From positions 1 through 63,041 of the forward strand of contig JAKVCA010000033.1 of assembly GCA_022448315.1 (NCBI GenBank): DNA of 63,041 nt, written 5' to 3'. The stretch is from Pirellulaceae bacterium (GTDB lineage: Bacteria; Planctomycetota; Planctomycetia; Pirellulales; Pirellulaceae). The notes below the pieces were generated by a model. It made no database searches and was not told the origin of the DNA. It saw only the letters and a program-made list of their open reading frames with translations. Position numbers and translations under genes: made by a program. Of this stretch, positions 1-7,939 are shown in pieces (the stretch's first letter is position 1; every line of letters starts with the position of its first letter).

Positions 1-572
1 GTTTCAAATGCGGTCCCGTTGACCCAAGTATGGTCCCAGTGAACACTCAGATTGATGGACATCAGGTGACCTATAAGTCCGGAAGCGACGGCTTGTCTCA
101 TGTAACTAAAGTGGGGCGCCCAACGGCCATTCTGGTTCACGGCGAGAGTCACGTCATGCTGATCGGCTAAATCCACAAGGGCTTGGCCGACTTCGAGGTC
201 ATCTACAAATGGCTTCTGACTGAGGACATGTTTTCCGGCGAGAATGGCGTCCGAAATTACGGGAGGTCTGAAACGCGTATGGAGTGCGATGTCGACCACG
301 CCAACCTCCTCATTTCTCAGAAGATCTTTGTAGTCCGTGTAAGTTTTGGCCTCTGGAAAAAATTCGGAGCGACGATTCTCGGCCTTTTCGCGATCGAGGT
401 CGCACAGGGCAACCACGGGCCATCCTGCATCTCGGTAGGCTTTGAGGTGGATGCCGGTGATTCCGCCGCAACCGATCAAGCCAATCGATGGAGGAGTTTC
501 ACGGGGAACTTGTGGTTGATAGGCGAGCCGGAAGTCGTCAGGAAGTTGAGCGAAGGGCGTACTGGAAATCAT
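1..572 (-). CDS. Gfo/Idh/MocA family oxidoreductase, C-terminus cut by window edge
   Basis: The minus strand is open from an ATG at 572-570 to the left edge, giving about 190 N-terminal residues. A Rossmann dinucleotide-binding motif (IGLIGCGGITGIH) lies near residue 28, followed by VVALCDLD, the acidic end of the second strand. LSQKPFVDD matches the EKP-type lysine motif, and HWDHTWVNGT near the cut resembles the start of the C-terminal sugar-binding domain. The family reduces or oxidises sugar or polyol substrates with NAD(P); the substrate is not predictable. There is no signal peptide, unlike the second family member at 39568, so a cytoplasmic enzyme is likely. Family assignment is firm, function open. 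Confidence 0.85.
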   Translation of the reverse strand, partial: MISSTPFAQLPDDFRLAYQPQVPRETPPSIGLIGCGGITGIHLKAYRDAGWPVVALCDLDREKAENRRSEFFPEAKTYTDYKDLLRNEEVGVVDIALHTRFRPPVISDAILAGKHVLSQKPFVDDLEVGQALVDLADQHDVTLAVNQNGRWAPHFSYMRQAVASGLIGHLMSINLSVHWDHTWVNGTAFE

Positions 573-790
573 GGGGTTGAATGTTGGGTTTGGAGGAATC
601 CGACAGTGTGGAAATTGTGATAAAACCGTAAGGCAAAGGTTTCTACGGCTGTGTTTTTGGGAAAAATATTAAACAGTGACTTTGAGCCTCCGGTTGCATG
701 GAGCGGGAAGTATTACAGTCTTCATGGATGACATCACAGGACCGGCGTCTCGATTCGCTGAGTCACCATGAACCACCGCGGCAGGTTAGC

Positions 791-1123
791 ATGTATTCAT
801 CGTCAATGGCATCCCGTTTTATAATCGCGTTGCTTGTGACCGGCGTGATGTTCCCGGCAGTAGCTTCGGCAGCGTCTCCGGTGAGACAGGCAGGTGAGGT
901 CGAGACGCCCGAATCTGGAGTTACCGTGGAGTCGGTGACACCGGAGGAGGCAAATGTTTCAACGATCCCTGTTTTGCCGGGAGCGAACCAGCAGGCTTAT
1001 CGCCGTGAAGTCATGACGCTTGCTCTGATGGGAGGTATGGGTGTGGTCTGCACCGGGCTCGCCTGTTTCGCGGTCTGGATGTTGCATCGTAATTCGCATA
1101 CGCTTCCTCCCCGCTCGCCGTGA
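791..1123 (+). CDS. small secreted or membrane protein, unknown function
   Basis: About 110 residues beginning MYSSSMASRF. A signal peptide (RFIIALLVTGVMFPAVASAA) ends in an AxA cleavage site. It is followed by a Glu/Thr/Val-rich stretch and a second hydrophobic segment (LALMGGMGVVCTGLACFAVW) near the C-terminus, then a short basic tail. The expected product is a single-pass protein with its middle part outside the cytoplasm. The frame stays open upstream to 698, but the signal peptide places the start at 791 or 806. It converges on the topoisomerase VI genes and has no evident operon partner. I do not recognise a family. Confidence 0.55.
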   Translation: MYSSSMASRFIIALLVTGVMFPAVASAASPVRQAGEVETPESGVTVESVTPEEANVSTIPVLPGANQQAYRREVMTLALMGGMGVVCTGLACFAVWMLHRNSHTLPPRSP

Positions 1124-1258
1124 ATTTCGTGCGTAGACGCCTTGCAGTCGTAGTCATGTCCCTCCGGCCCCTAGTACGCGGCCGTCAATCGTTTTTCTTT
1201 CGGTACGTGGAACTTCAGGCGAGCCTGTCGCCAGTAAGCCGCATGGCTGCCGCCCGAG

Positions 1259-2422
1259 TTAATCGAGGAAGTCACGATCCTCCAGCCTGTCCGGTACATA
1301 CTGTTCCGTGACGTAACTGATGTCCTTGCTGATCAACGCTTCAACTTCCAGCTTAAATCCGTTTTTCAACATGGTCTGGATTTCTTTTTGCCAAGGCTTC
1401 TTGTCTTTGAACCAGGGATAGGATGCGATTTGTTTGGCCCGTTTGATGTCTTGATCGCTCAGCTTGATCGTGACCGAAGGGGTGAGCTCACAACGGTCAT
1501 AGTCTTTGCTGCGAAGGCCCATGAATTTTGCACCGGGTATGGCCATCCGCCGAGATTCATAGGCAAGGTTGATCGATCCTTGCTTGATGACGCTGTAGAT
1601 GTAGTAGCCCCACGGGTCATTATCTAGAAGGCAGTAGACGGGCAATTCCAGTTCGTGATGCATTCGATGGAGCAACCGTCTTACTCCGCGCGGCGGTTGT
1701 CCACCGCCATGGGTGAGGATGCAATTGTGGGTGCGCCAGAACTTGTCCTCATTGAAACGTCGCCACACGGTATCTTTTTCGACGTGGAGGATGAAGTCTG
1801 CTTCGCATTTTTTGAATTGGATGATGTCGGGTTCGCAGATCGACGGGATCGTGTATCCTCCCGAGCCCATCCGGGAACAATCGATCTCGTCCCCGCTGTC
1901 GTCAAAGACAAGATTGCCGACGATGGAACCTCGGTTGGATGCATAGACATGCAGTTCCTCTCGCAGTGCATTCAACGAGACCTCGACATCCTCGATCACA
2001 GGGTCGCATTCGGACTGTTCATTGAAGGTCTCTTCTTTGGTCCCTTCGATTGTATGCTTGAGCAGATAGTACATACCTCGAATGCTGGTCGATTTTCCCT
2101 GCTCGATAAGTTGTTTGCAGCCGGAAGCAACCAACATGGTTTGCATGTAACTTTTTGCCTGAGACAGGTTAAACAATTCCCGCTTGTTGGTTCCCTTTCC
2201 CATTTCGATGAAGCGTTTTGACTTGTTGAACTTGACGTTCGAAAGGGAGCGAGAAGGGATATCGAGGTGAGGCGCGCGACTCAGACCGGCGATTTTTACG
2301 ACACGATCACCCATGCCGACGATGGATTTGAGGGTCTTCTTGTCTTTGTCCGTCAACTTGACCGGCGCGTCAGCTGCGCGGCGTATTGGTGCTACCTTTT
2401 TCTTCCGTGCTCGTTTGGCCAT
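1259..2422 (-). CDS. top6A: DNA topoisomerase VI subunit A (type IIB)
   Basis: This is the cleavage subunit of an A2B2 type IIB topoisomerase, homologous to archaeal Top6A and eukaryotic Spo11. The 387-residue length fits the family. The 5Y-CAP region carries TSIRGMYYLLKH near residues 112-123, where Tyr118 or Tyr119 is the likely DNA-attacking residue. The Toprim domain follows, with VEKDTVWRRF (Glu215), the Gly/Pro motif GGGQPPRGVRR near 239-249, and the metal-binding pair in LLDNDPWGYY (Asp267, Asp269). The N-terminus is Lys/Arg-rich. It sits 17 bp downstream of subunit B in the same operon, the order usual in archaea. Top6 is rare in bacteria outside a few phyla. Confidence 0.93.
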   Translation of the reverse strand: MAKRARKKKVAPIRRAADAPVKLTDKDKKTLKSIVGMGDRVVKIAGLSRAPHLDIPSRSLSNVKFNKSKRFIEMGKGTNKRELFNLSQAKSYMQTMLVASGCKQLIEQGKSTSIRGMYYLLKHTIEGTKEETFNEQSECDPVIEDVEVSLNALREELHVYASNRGSIVGNLVFDDSGDEIDCSRMGSGGYTIPSICEPDIIQFKKCEADFILHVEKDTVWRRFNEDKFWRTHNCILTHGGGQPPRGVRRLLHRMHHELELPVYCLLDNDPWGYYIYSVIKQGSINLAYESRRMAIPGAKFMGLRSKDYDRCELTPSVTIKLSDQDIKRAKQIASYPWFKDKKPWQKEIQTMLKNGFKLEVEALISKDISYVTEQYVPDRLEDRDFLD

Positions 2423-2439
2423 CGTGGGATCTTTCCTGA

Positions 2440-4524
2440 TTATTCTTCCGTGGTGTTTTCATTCGGGTCGGGGGTCCTGGATTTGGACCGCTGAAGGAGT
2501 TCCTTTTCAAGTGACTCTTGATCTTCTTCCACAATCAAGACGTTTTCTCCATACACAGTATCTGGGTCCAATTTTCGGCCTTTTTCGTCAAGCTTGGTGT
2601 CGGCTTCGGCTGTTTTCCTTTTGGCCACTCGAAGAAGGTTCTCGTAGATTTCGTCTCGATCGACACCATTGATGGCATGGAGGGCGGAGGCCACTTCACC
2701 CAGATAACGAAGGAAAATACTCCGTCTTTCGCCTTCCTGCCGGATGGAATGGCGGCGACGAAGGAACATGCCCAGTTTGCGCCCGACAGTCTGAAGGGCG
2801 AGGCGTAGTTCCTTCTCAATTTCAGGATAGGCGGCGATTGCCTCTTTTGATTCACTCGTAAAAGGGACCCAGACGCTCGCCACATGCACCATAACAATGA
2901 CGGGTCCATTGGGAAGCGATCCTCGCGATTGGCTGAGACCGTACGATCTCCAGTTCATGCCGGATAAAGTCTGAGTGATGGCGCAATCTCTTTGTTTGAA
3001 CTGAAGTGGGACTCGATTTGCGTACCTTAGAACCGACATCCCCTGACCTTCGGAGAGATTGACATTTCGCATCGCTTCAAACAGACGTTGGCGATCTTTG
3101 GCCTTGAGTTTCGAAGGCGATTGGCGGGTGCTGAATTTACCTTCGCGGATAATCTTCTCTGCGCCATCCGGTCCCATGCCATCAAAGGTCACCACCAAAA
3201 ACTGCTTGAGCGTTCGAGCGTCACTTTCTTCAAGCAGTCGTTCCAAGACGTCGTAGGATATTTTCTGTGCCGTATTGGTTCCGCCATAGGCAAGGGCGAC
3301 TTCGATTTGAAACGGGTTGCCCCGGTAGACGGACGGGGGCCGCGTTGCGGCCGCGTAAAATTCACCCGGCAGCACGTGCCGTAGTCCTTCAAGCAGGAGT
3401 TCCTCGCCGATGGGGGCGATGCAGTCGGTTGTCGGGTTCTGGATCTTGGTTTCCTGAATGGCCCGATACAAGGTGTCTGCTTCTTCGCGTCCGATTCGTT
3501 TGGTGCGGGCCCGAGAGCTGAGTTTTGCTTGATCGCAAATCCTGCGGGCCACTGCGGCACTCACTCGTGAAAATGAGGTTGTCAAAAATTGCGAGAGCGT
3601 TCCACCCTTGAATTCCTTAAGCATGGTGACCAGGCGACCGAGTTCGACACCGTACGGATGCGGCTTGATTTCTTTGGCCTCGGGGGGCAGTTGATCGGTC
3701 GATCTAAAGTAGTGAGTTTCATTCCCATCCGGGTCAAGGAAATGAATGGTCACGTGCGGATTGGCGATTGCCGTCTGTTCAAGGTACTCGTCGACACTTC
3801 CCTTGCCGCGTTTGTAGATGCCCTCAAGTTCGATGGTGACTCGTGTGCCGCTCTTCAGAGGTTTTGGGGACTCTCCCTCCTGACCAGGGTAATGCGTTTC
3901 CCATTCAATCCCATGATCCTTAATGTAATTCTTGCCCTCATCACCGGCAGGGATGTCGACTCCATTGCCCTTGTTGTTAAGAATCTCGGGCGTGTTAACC
4001 TTGGTGTCGATCTGGATTTCGAAGTAGTGGGCCGCCTTGCGAGGACTGGTCTTTGAGACAATCTTGATCGGTTTTCCGGTGGTCAACTGTCCATACATTC
4101 CCGCCGCACTGATTCCGATACCCTGCTGGCCTCGGCTCATTCGCAGGCGATGGAATTTCGACCCGTAAAGCAGTTTCCCAAAGATGAGTGGGATCTGCTT
4201 TTTGACGATTCCCGGACCGTTGTCTTGAATTCCAATCTTGAACCGTTCTTTGCTGGTTCCCTCGATGTGAACCCAGATCTCTGGTGGAATTCCGGCCTCC
4301 TCGCAGGCGTCCAGGGAATTGTCGACCGCTTCCTTGACAGTCGTCAGCAATGCCTTTCGGGGATTGTCAAAACCAAGGAGATGTCTGTTTTTGGAGAAGA
4401 ACTCACTGACGCTGATCGACCGCTGTTGAGAAGCCATCTGCTCGGCGGTCGATCGACGACGCTTCGGACGGCTTTTCTTTTCATCGCCGGTAGCTTCTCT
4501 TGGCTGTGGAGTGGCAGTGGACAA
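2440..4524 (-). CDS. top6B: DNA topoisomerase VI subunit B (GHKL ATPase)
   Basis: This is the ATP-driven clamp subunit of topoisomerase VI. The GHKL ATPase fold shows the N-box (KEAVDNSLDACEEAG, Glu65/Asn69), the G1 box DNGPGI at 101-106 and a Gly-rich lid (SRGQQGIGISAAGMYG) near 129-145. The middle contains an H2TH-like region (VTFDGMGPDGAEKIIREG) and the transducer domain follows; a charged tail ends the 694-residue protein. Translation probably begins at TTG 4524, preceded by AAAGGAG at good spacing; ATG at 4437 is an alternative that would drop the charged leader. It lies first in the top6B-top6A operon. All ATPase motifs look intact. Confidence 0.93.
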   Translation of the reverse strand: MSTATPQPREATGDEKKSRPKRRRSTAEQMASQQRSISVSEFFSKNRHLLGFDNPRKALLTTVKEAVDNSLDACEEAGIPPEIWVHIEGTSKERFKIGIQDNGPGIVKKQIPLIFGKLLYGSKFHRLRMSRGQQGIGISAAGMYGQLTTGKPIKIVSKTSPRKAAHYFEIQIDTKVNTPEILNNKGNGVDIPAGDEGKNYIKDHGIEWETHYPGQEGESPKPLKSGTRVTIELEGIYKRGKGSVDEYLEQTAIANPHVTIHFLDPDGNETHYFRSTDQLPPEAKEIKPHPYGVELGRLVTMLKEFKGGTLSQFLTTSFSRVSAAVARRICDQAKLSSRARTKRIGREEADTLYRAIQETKIQNPTTDCIAPIGEELLLEGLRHVLPGEFYAAATRPPSVYRGNPFQIEVALAYGGTNTAQKISYDVLERLLEESDARTLKQFLVVTFDGMGPDGAEKIIREGKFSTRQSPSKLKAKDRQRLFEAMRNVNLSEGQGMSVLRYANRVPLQFKQRDCAITQTLSGMNWRSYGLSQSRGSLPNGPVIVMVHVASVWVPFTSESKEAIAAYPEIEKELRLALQTVGRKLGMFLRRRHSIRQEGERRSIFLRYLGEVASALHAINGVDRDEIYENLLRVAKRKTAEADTKLDEKGRKLDPDTVYGENVLIVEEDQESLEKELLQRSKSRTPDPNENTTEE

Positions 4525-4891
4525 AAGGGGTACTCCTTTACCTCAAATGCTGCGGGTATCAACCATTCAAACTCAAGATTCCGAGGGCTCGACAGAGCGG
4601 TCGTATGGAACCCGCCAATTGGTTATGGAATGGTCTCTGGGGAAACTGGGAGGATTATAACGGCCCGAGGCGAATCGGTGTAGCAGGATATACGGGTTGT
4701 AGTGCGAACGGGAATCCGTCGGCTCTTAAAGGCCTTGATTAGGCTCATTTAGGATCAAATGAGGTCCGAGTTAGCTTTAGGCCCAACTTCCCGCTCGCGG
4801 GACTTGGGGATGTCGAATGTTTAATCTTCGCCGACGATCGAGACGATCCGGCGTGTTTCCGCGATAAACCATCCACGGAGGGAGTGTTCCG
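4525..4891. other. intergenic region between divergent genes, with a small palindrome
   Basis: This stretch of about 370 bp separates top6B (minus) from the secreted gene at 4892 (plus) and should hold both promoters. The only clear structure is a perfect 7-bp inverted repeat, CTCATTT-aggatc-AAATGAG, at 4744-4763. It has no T-run, so it is more likely a protein-binding palindrome than a terminator. No coding potential was seen. Confidence 0.4.
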
Positions 4892-5395
4892 ATGACCTCA
4901 GTCCAATTGCGAGTGTTGGCCCTCAGCGGGCTTGTATTAGCCAGCACACTGTTATGTTCCAGCAGCACATTTGCCCAAGAAGCCCCAGCCGTTCTGCCGC
5001 AGTATGACGCATCGAAAAACCCTGCGGCCGACGTCTTCCACAACTTTTACCCCAACTCAACTTCGGGCGCCAACAGCGCGTCGCTCTACCCCTCGCCGGT
5101 ACCCACGCCAGTAAATGTCGGCCACACCTATTACACCTATCAGCCATTGATGCCCCACGAAATGTTGTATGCTCATAAGCGAACGTACTACACGCCAATG
5201 CCAGCGGCAGGTGGGTATTACACGGGCGGGAATGGTGTCGATCCGGGATACGGATATAATCGCACGACCATTTCATGGGGCCATCACGGCTTTTCTCGGG
5301 GTAATCTGTCTTTTGGTGGTTTATCACGTTTGCGAAGCGGCAACCCTGGATTGAATAAACGTTGTGGCATCTCTGGATGCAAGCCTTGCCGCTAA
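4892..5395 (+). CDS. secreted Tyr/Pro/Gly-rich protein
   Basis: The 167-residue product has a signal peptide (LALSGLVLASTLLCSSSTFA, cleavage before QEAPA). The mature part is rich in Tyr, Pro, Gly, Ser and Asn, with motifs such as GHTYYTYQPLMPHEMLY and GGYYTGGNG and a C-terminal Cys-containing tail (CGISGCKPCR). Low-complexity secreted proteins of this type are common in planctomycetes, but I know of no function. It starts 34 bp before the next, similar secreted protein and is probably co-transcribed with it, up to the terminator at 6001. A wall or surface-matrix role is a guess. Confidence 0.7.
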   Translation: MTSVQLRVLALSGLVLASTLLCSSSTFAQEAPAVLPQYDASKNPAADVFHNFYPNSTSGANSASLYPSPVPTPVNVGHTYYTYQPLMPHEMLYAHKRTYYTPMPAAGGYYTGGNGVDPGYGYNRTTISWGHHGFSRGNLSFGGLSRLRSGNPGLNKRCGISGCKPCR

Positions 5396-5429
5396 TCGTC
5401 CTCCACGAGCGAAAGAGAAGGATAAAGAA

Positions 5430-5948
5430 ATGAAGAACCCATGGTTTATTGCGGCGATGTTGCTCGGCGGAATGGCGTTCGGGCAGTTTGCGAATGCCGA
5501 TGACGGGGAGGGCGCGGTGGCACCTCAGCCAGAAGCAGAAAAATCTTCCGTGTCCGGTGGCTATATTGATGATCGCTCTGCGGTTTCTCGGGCCAACGTG
5601 ATGAAATATCATCCCGCACCTTTTTATGCTCTCGGACGACGCGGTCGTCGAGCAGCAGCAACGCATCAGTGGAATATGACTCAGGCTGAGGGACTGCCTT
5701 GGCATGGTCAGTACTACAACGCTCAGTACGGGGCGCCAGTGGCGCTGGTCGTTCCACCGACCGCGGCCTACATGTCCAATTATGGGTGGGGCGTTGGGAA
5801 CACGACGAGCACACCGATTTACCATCAATACGCGCGGCCTTATCCGGGTCAAGCTTCGGGTACGAAGGGCGGAACCTTCCATGCCACACCGCTTCGGCCC
5901 AGCGACACGCAGCAATACGGGTTTTACCCAGTTCGTGGTCCCTGGTAA
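5430..5948 (+). CDS. secreted Tyr/Pro/Gly-rich protein, second of a pair
   Basis: The 172-residue product starts at ATG 5430 after a purine-rich ribosome binding site (GAAAGAGAAGGA). The signal peptide is PWFIAAMLLGGMAFGQFANA. The mature region is rich in Ala, Tyr, Pro and Gly (for example GQYYNAQYGAPVALVVPPTA and the PRGPW end). It resembles its upstream neighbour in composition and in HxPxP/YY motifs rather than by clear alignment. An upstream extension of the frame to 5364 overlaps the previous gene and lacks a signal peptide, so it was not used. Function unknown. Confidence 0.7.
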   Translation: MKNPWFIAAMLLGGMAFGQFANADDGEGAVAPQPEAEKSSVSGGYIDDRSAVSRANVMKYHPAPFYALGRRGRRAAATHQWNMTQAEGLPWHGQYYNAQYGAPVALVVPPTAAYMSNYGWGVGNTTSTPIYHQYARPYPGQASGTKGGTFHATPLRPSDTQQYGFYPVRGPW

Positions 5949-6000
5949 CTCGGACCGCCTTGGTGTCATTACTAGATAATGATGCAAATTAATGCAGCAA

Positions 6001-6043
6001 AAGACGGGGAGATCGGGTCACCGAGTCTCCCTGTCTTCGTTTT
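6001..6043 (+). terminator. Rho-independent terminator after the secreted-protein pair
   Basis: A 12-bp stem (AAGACGGGGAGA pairing with TCTCCCTGTCTT, one G-U pair) continues into an inner TCGG/CCGA stem and is followed by CGTTTT. It lies 50 bp after the stop at 5948, on the plus strand. Confidence 0.8.
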
Positions 6044-6232
6044 ACAACGTCCGAGTCTACCCCTTGCTTCGCGAACTGGGGTCCGAGATGGTTGGCTCGT
6101 TGAACGCAGGTGATGAACATCGAAGTGGCAATGGCTCAACGAAATAGGATGATCCCATAGGCCAAAACGCGTATCCTAAGACGCCGTACGAAAAATGACT
6201 TCAGGGTTCGTTGGGTTAGTGGGGATGACATT

Positions 6233-7735
6233 GTGGACGATACTGTTCCGAGTCGATACGCGGTTTTCGGCCTTCTTGTCTGTATCGGTGCGGCCTGTTC
6301 GATTGATGTCGCGTCCTGTGAAGCGGAACAACCACCGAATTTCATCATCATTTCGTGCGATAATCTTGGGTACGGTGACATTGAGCCGTTCGGTTCGGTA
6401 CTACATCGGACACCCAATCTCTTGCGAATGGCCCGTGAAGGCAGGAAATTTTCCCACTTCTACTCCTCGTCAGGAGTCTGTACACCGTCTCGAGCGAGCC
6501 TGTTGACCGGTTGTTATGCTCAACGGGTTGGCATGCATTGGAACCCTCGTGACGGTCGTGTCTTGCGACCGCTTTCACCCTACGGACTTCATCCAGAAGA
6601 GACGACGCTCGCTGAGGCGTTAAAACCGTTGGGCTATCGGTCGGGGTTGGTCGGCAAATGGCATCTGGGTGATCAGCCCCCCTTTTTACCAACGCGACAG
6701 GGCTTCGAGTTTTTTTACGGAATACCCTACTCTGATGACATGACGGACGAAATTGGTCGCAAGCTGGGGAACCGATTTCAGGGGTCGTCTTGGCCGCCGC
6801 TCCCGTTGATGCAAGGGGAGTCCGTGGTTGCCGCGCCTGTCCAACGAGACCAATTGACGAAAGACTGTACGCATGCGGCAATTCGATTCATTGAGACGCA
6901 TCGGGAAACCCCGTTTTTTCTGTATTTTGCCCAACCGATGCCGGGGAGTACGGCGAGACCTTTCGCGAGTGAATTCTTCAAGGGTCGGTCCGCCAATGGA
7001 GCCTGGGGAGATGCGATTGAAGAGATTGACTGGTCAACGGGCTTGCTCCTCGACAAGCTTGTTGAGTTGGGTATCGATGATCGAACCTTGGTGATCTGGA
7101 CGAGCGATAATGGGGCACCGCTGGCCAAAAATCCGATGGAGTTGAGCCGGGGAAGTAATCTTCCGTTCGCTGGCCGAGGATACACGACGGCCGAGGGGGG
7201 CTTTCGAATTCCCACGCTGATGTGGTGGCCGGGGACGATAAAGAAAGGGACTCTCTGTTCGGAATTGGCATCGACCATCGACCTCTTTCCAACGTTGTTG
7301 GGATTCGCGGGCGGTAAGACCACGTCGTTACGAACGATCGATGGTTTGGATATCGGTCGGTTGATGACAGGAGAGGAGAAAGATAAATCCCCACGAGATC
7401 TGTTTTACTTTTACGAAGGTCAGCAATTGCAGGCGGTTCGTCGAGGTCCTTGGAAGCTGTTTCTACCGCTTGAATCTTTTGAACGACATCCATATTTCAG
7501 CAAAAATGAGAAGGCCAGAACGCTTCTCTTCAATGTTCGGGAGGATCCCTCATCGAGAAACGACCGAACTCAGGAATTTCCCGAGGTCGTTGCCAAGCTG
7601 ATGGCCGATGCGGAAGTTGCACGACAAGAACTCGGGGATTTGGGTCATTTTGGATCCCAACAGCGTGCCGCGGGTTACGCGGGGCAGGTGAGTGCGTTGC
7701 GGGTCTCGCAGGAAGGAAATTCAGAGGAACGTTAG
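6233..7735 (+). CDS. secreted sulfatase (formylglycine-type, S1 family)
   Basis: The 500-residue sulfatase probably hydrolyses sulfate esters of polysaccharides outside the cytoplasm. The N-terminus begins at GTG 6233 and holds a hydrophobic export segment with Cys residues (AVFGLLVCIGAACSIDVASC). The maturation motif CTPSRASLLTG (Cys83) is canonical for conversion to formylglycine. VGKWHLGD and the metal-binding WTSDNGAPL are present. The first metal-ligand motif reads CDNLGYGD where most sulfatases have ADDLGYGD, so the second Asp is Asn. The gene is solitary; an anaerobic-type sulfatase-maturing enzyme or FGE is not in the window. Substrate unknown. Confidence 0.92.
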   Translation: MDDTVPSRYAVFGLLVCIGAACSIDVASCEAEQPPNFIIISCDNLGYGDIEPFGSVLHRTPNLLRMAREGRKFSHFYSSSGVCTPSRASLLTGCYAQRVGMHWNPRDGRVLRPLSPYGLHPEETTLAEALKPLGYRSGLVGKWHLGDQPPFLPTRQGFEFFYGIPYSDDMTDEIGRKLGNRFQGSSWPPLPLMQGESVVAAPVQRDQLTKDCTHAAIRFIETHRETPFFLYFAQPMPGSTARPFASEFFKGRSANGAWGDAIEEIDWSTGLLLDKLVELGIDDRTLVIWTSDNGAPLAKNPMELSRGSNLPFAGRGYTTAEGGFRIPTLMWWPGTIKKGTLCSELASTIDLFPTLLGFAGGKTTSLRTIDGLDIGRLMTGEEKDKSPRDLFYFYEGQQLQAVRRGPWKLFLPLESFERHPYFSKNEKARTLLFNVREDPSSRNDRTQEFPEVVAKLMADAEVARQELGDLGHFGSQQRAAGYAGQVSALRVSQEGNSEER

Positions 7736-7939
7736 TTTTTGTTTGGGCATGGACGTGGCCTTCGAAAACCGTCCGCCTCATGTTGCCGCTTTGAACGCGA
7801 CGTTACACTGAAGAAGTGAAGTTTGCCCCCGATGATTAATGGTGCTGTTGGGGACCGACTTGCATCGAGCAAACGTGGCTCAAAAGTCGGGTCATTTCGA
7901 TCCGATTGAGCCTCTTGCCAGGAAAGTGACGGAAGAGAA

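Noticed and set aside
183-620. Plus-strand frame of 145 codons
   Set aside because: It is the antisense of the Gfo/Idh/MocA gene, whose minus-strand translation has clear family motifs.
1655-2221. Plus-strand frame of 188 codons inside top6A
   Set aside because: It is antisense to a fully recognisable topoisomerase VI A subunit and shows no domain of its own.
4923-5987. Long minus-strand frame of 354 codons
   Set aside because: It is antisense to two genes with signal peptides and good starts; composition (His, Arg, Cys-rich) is that of a shadow frame.
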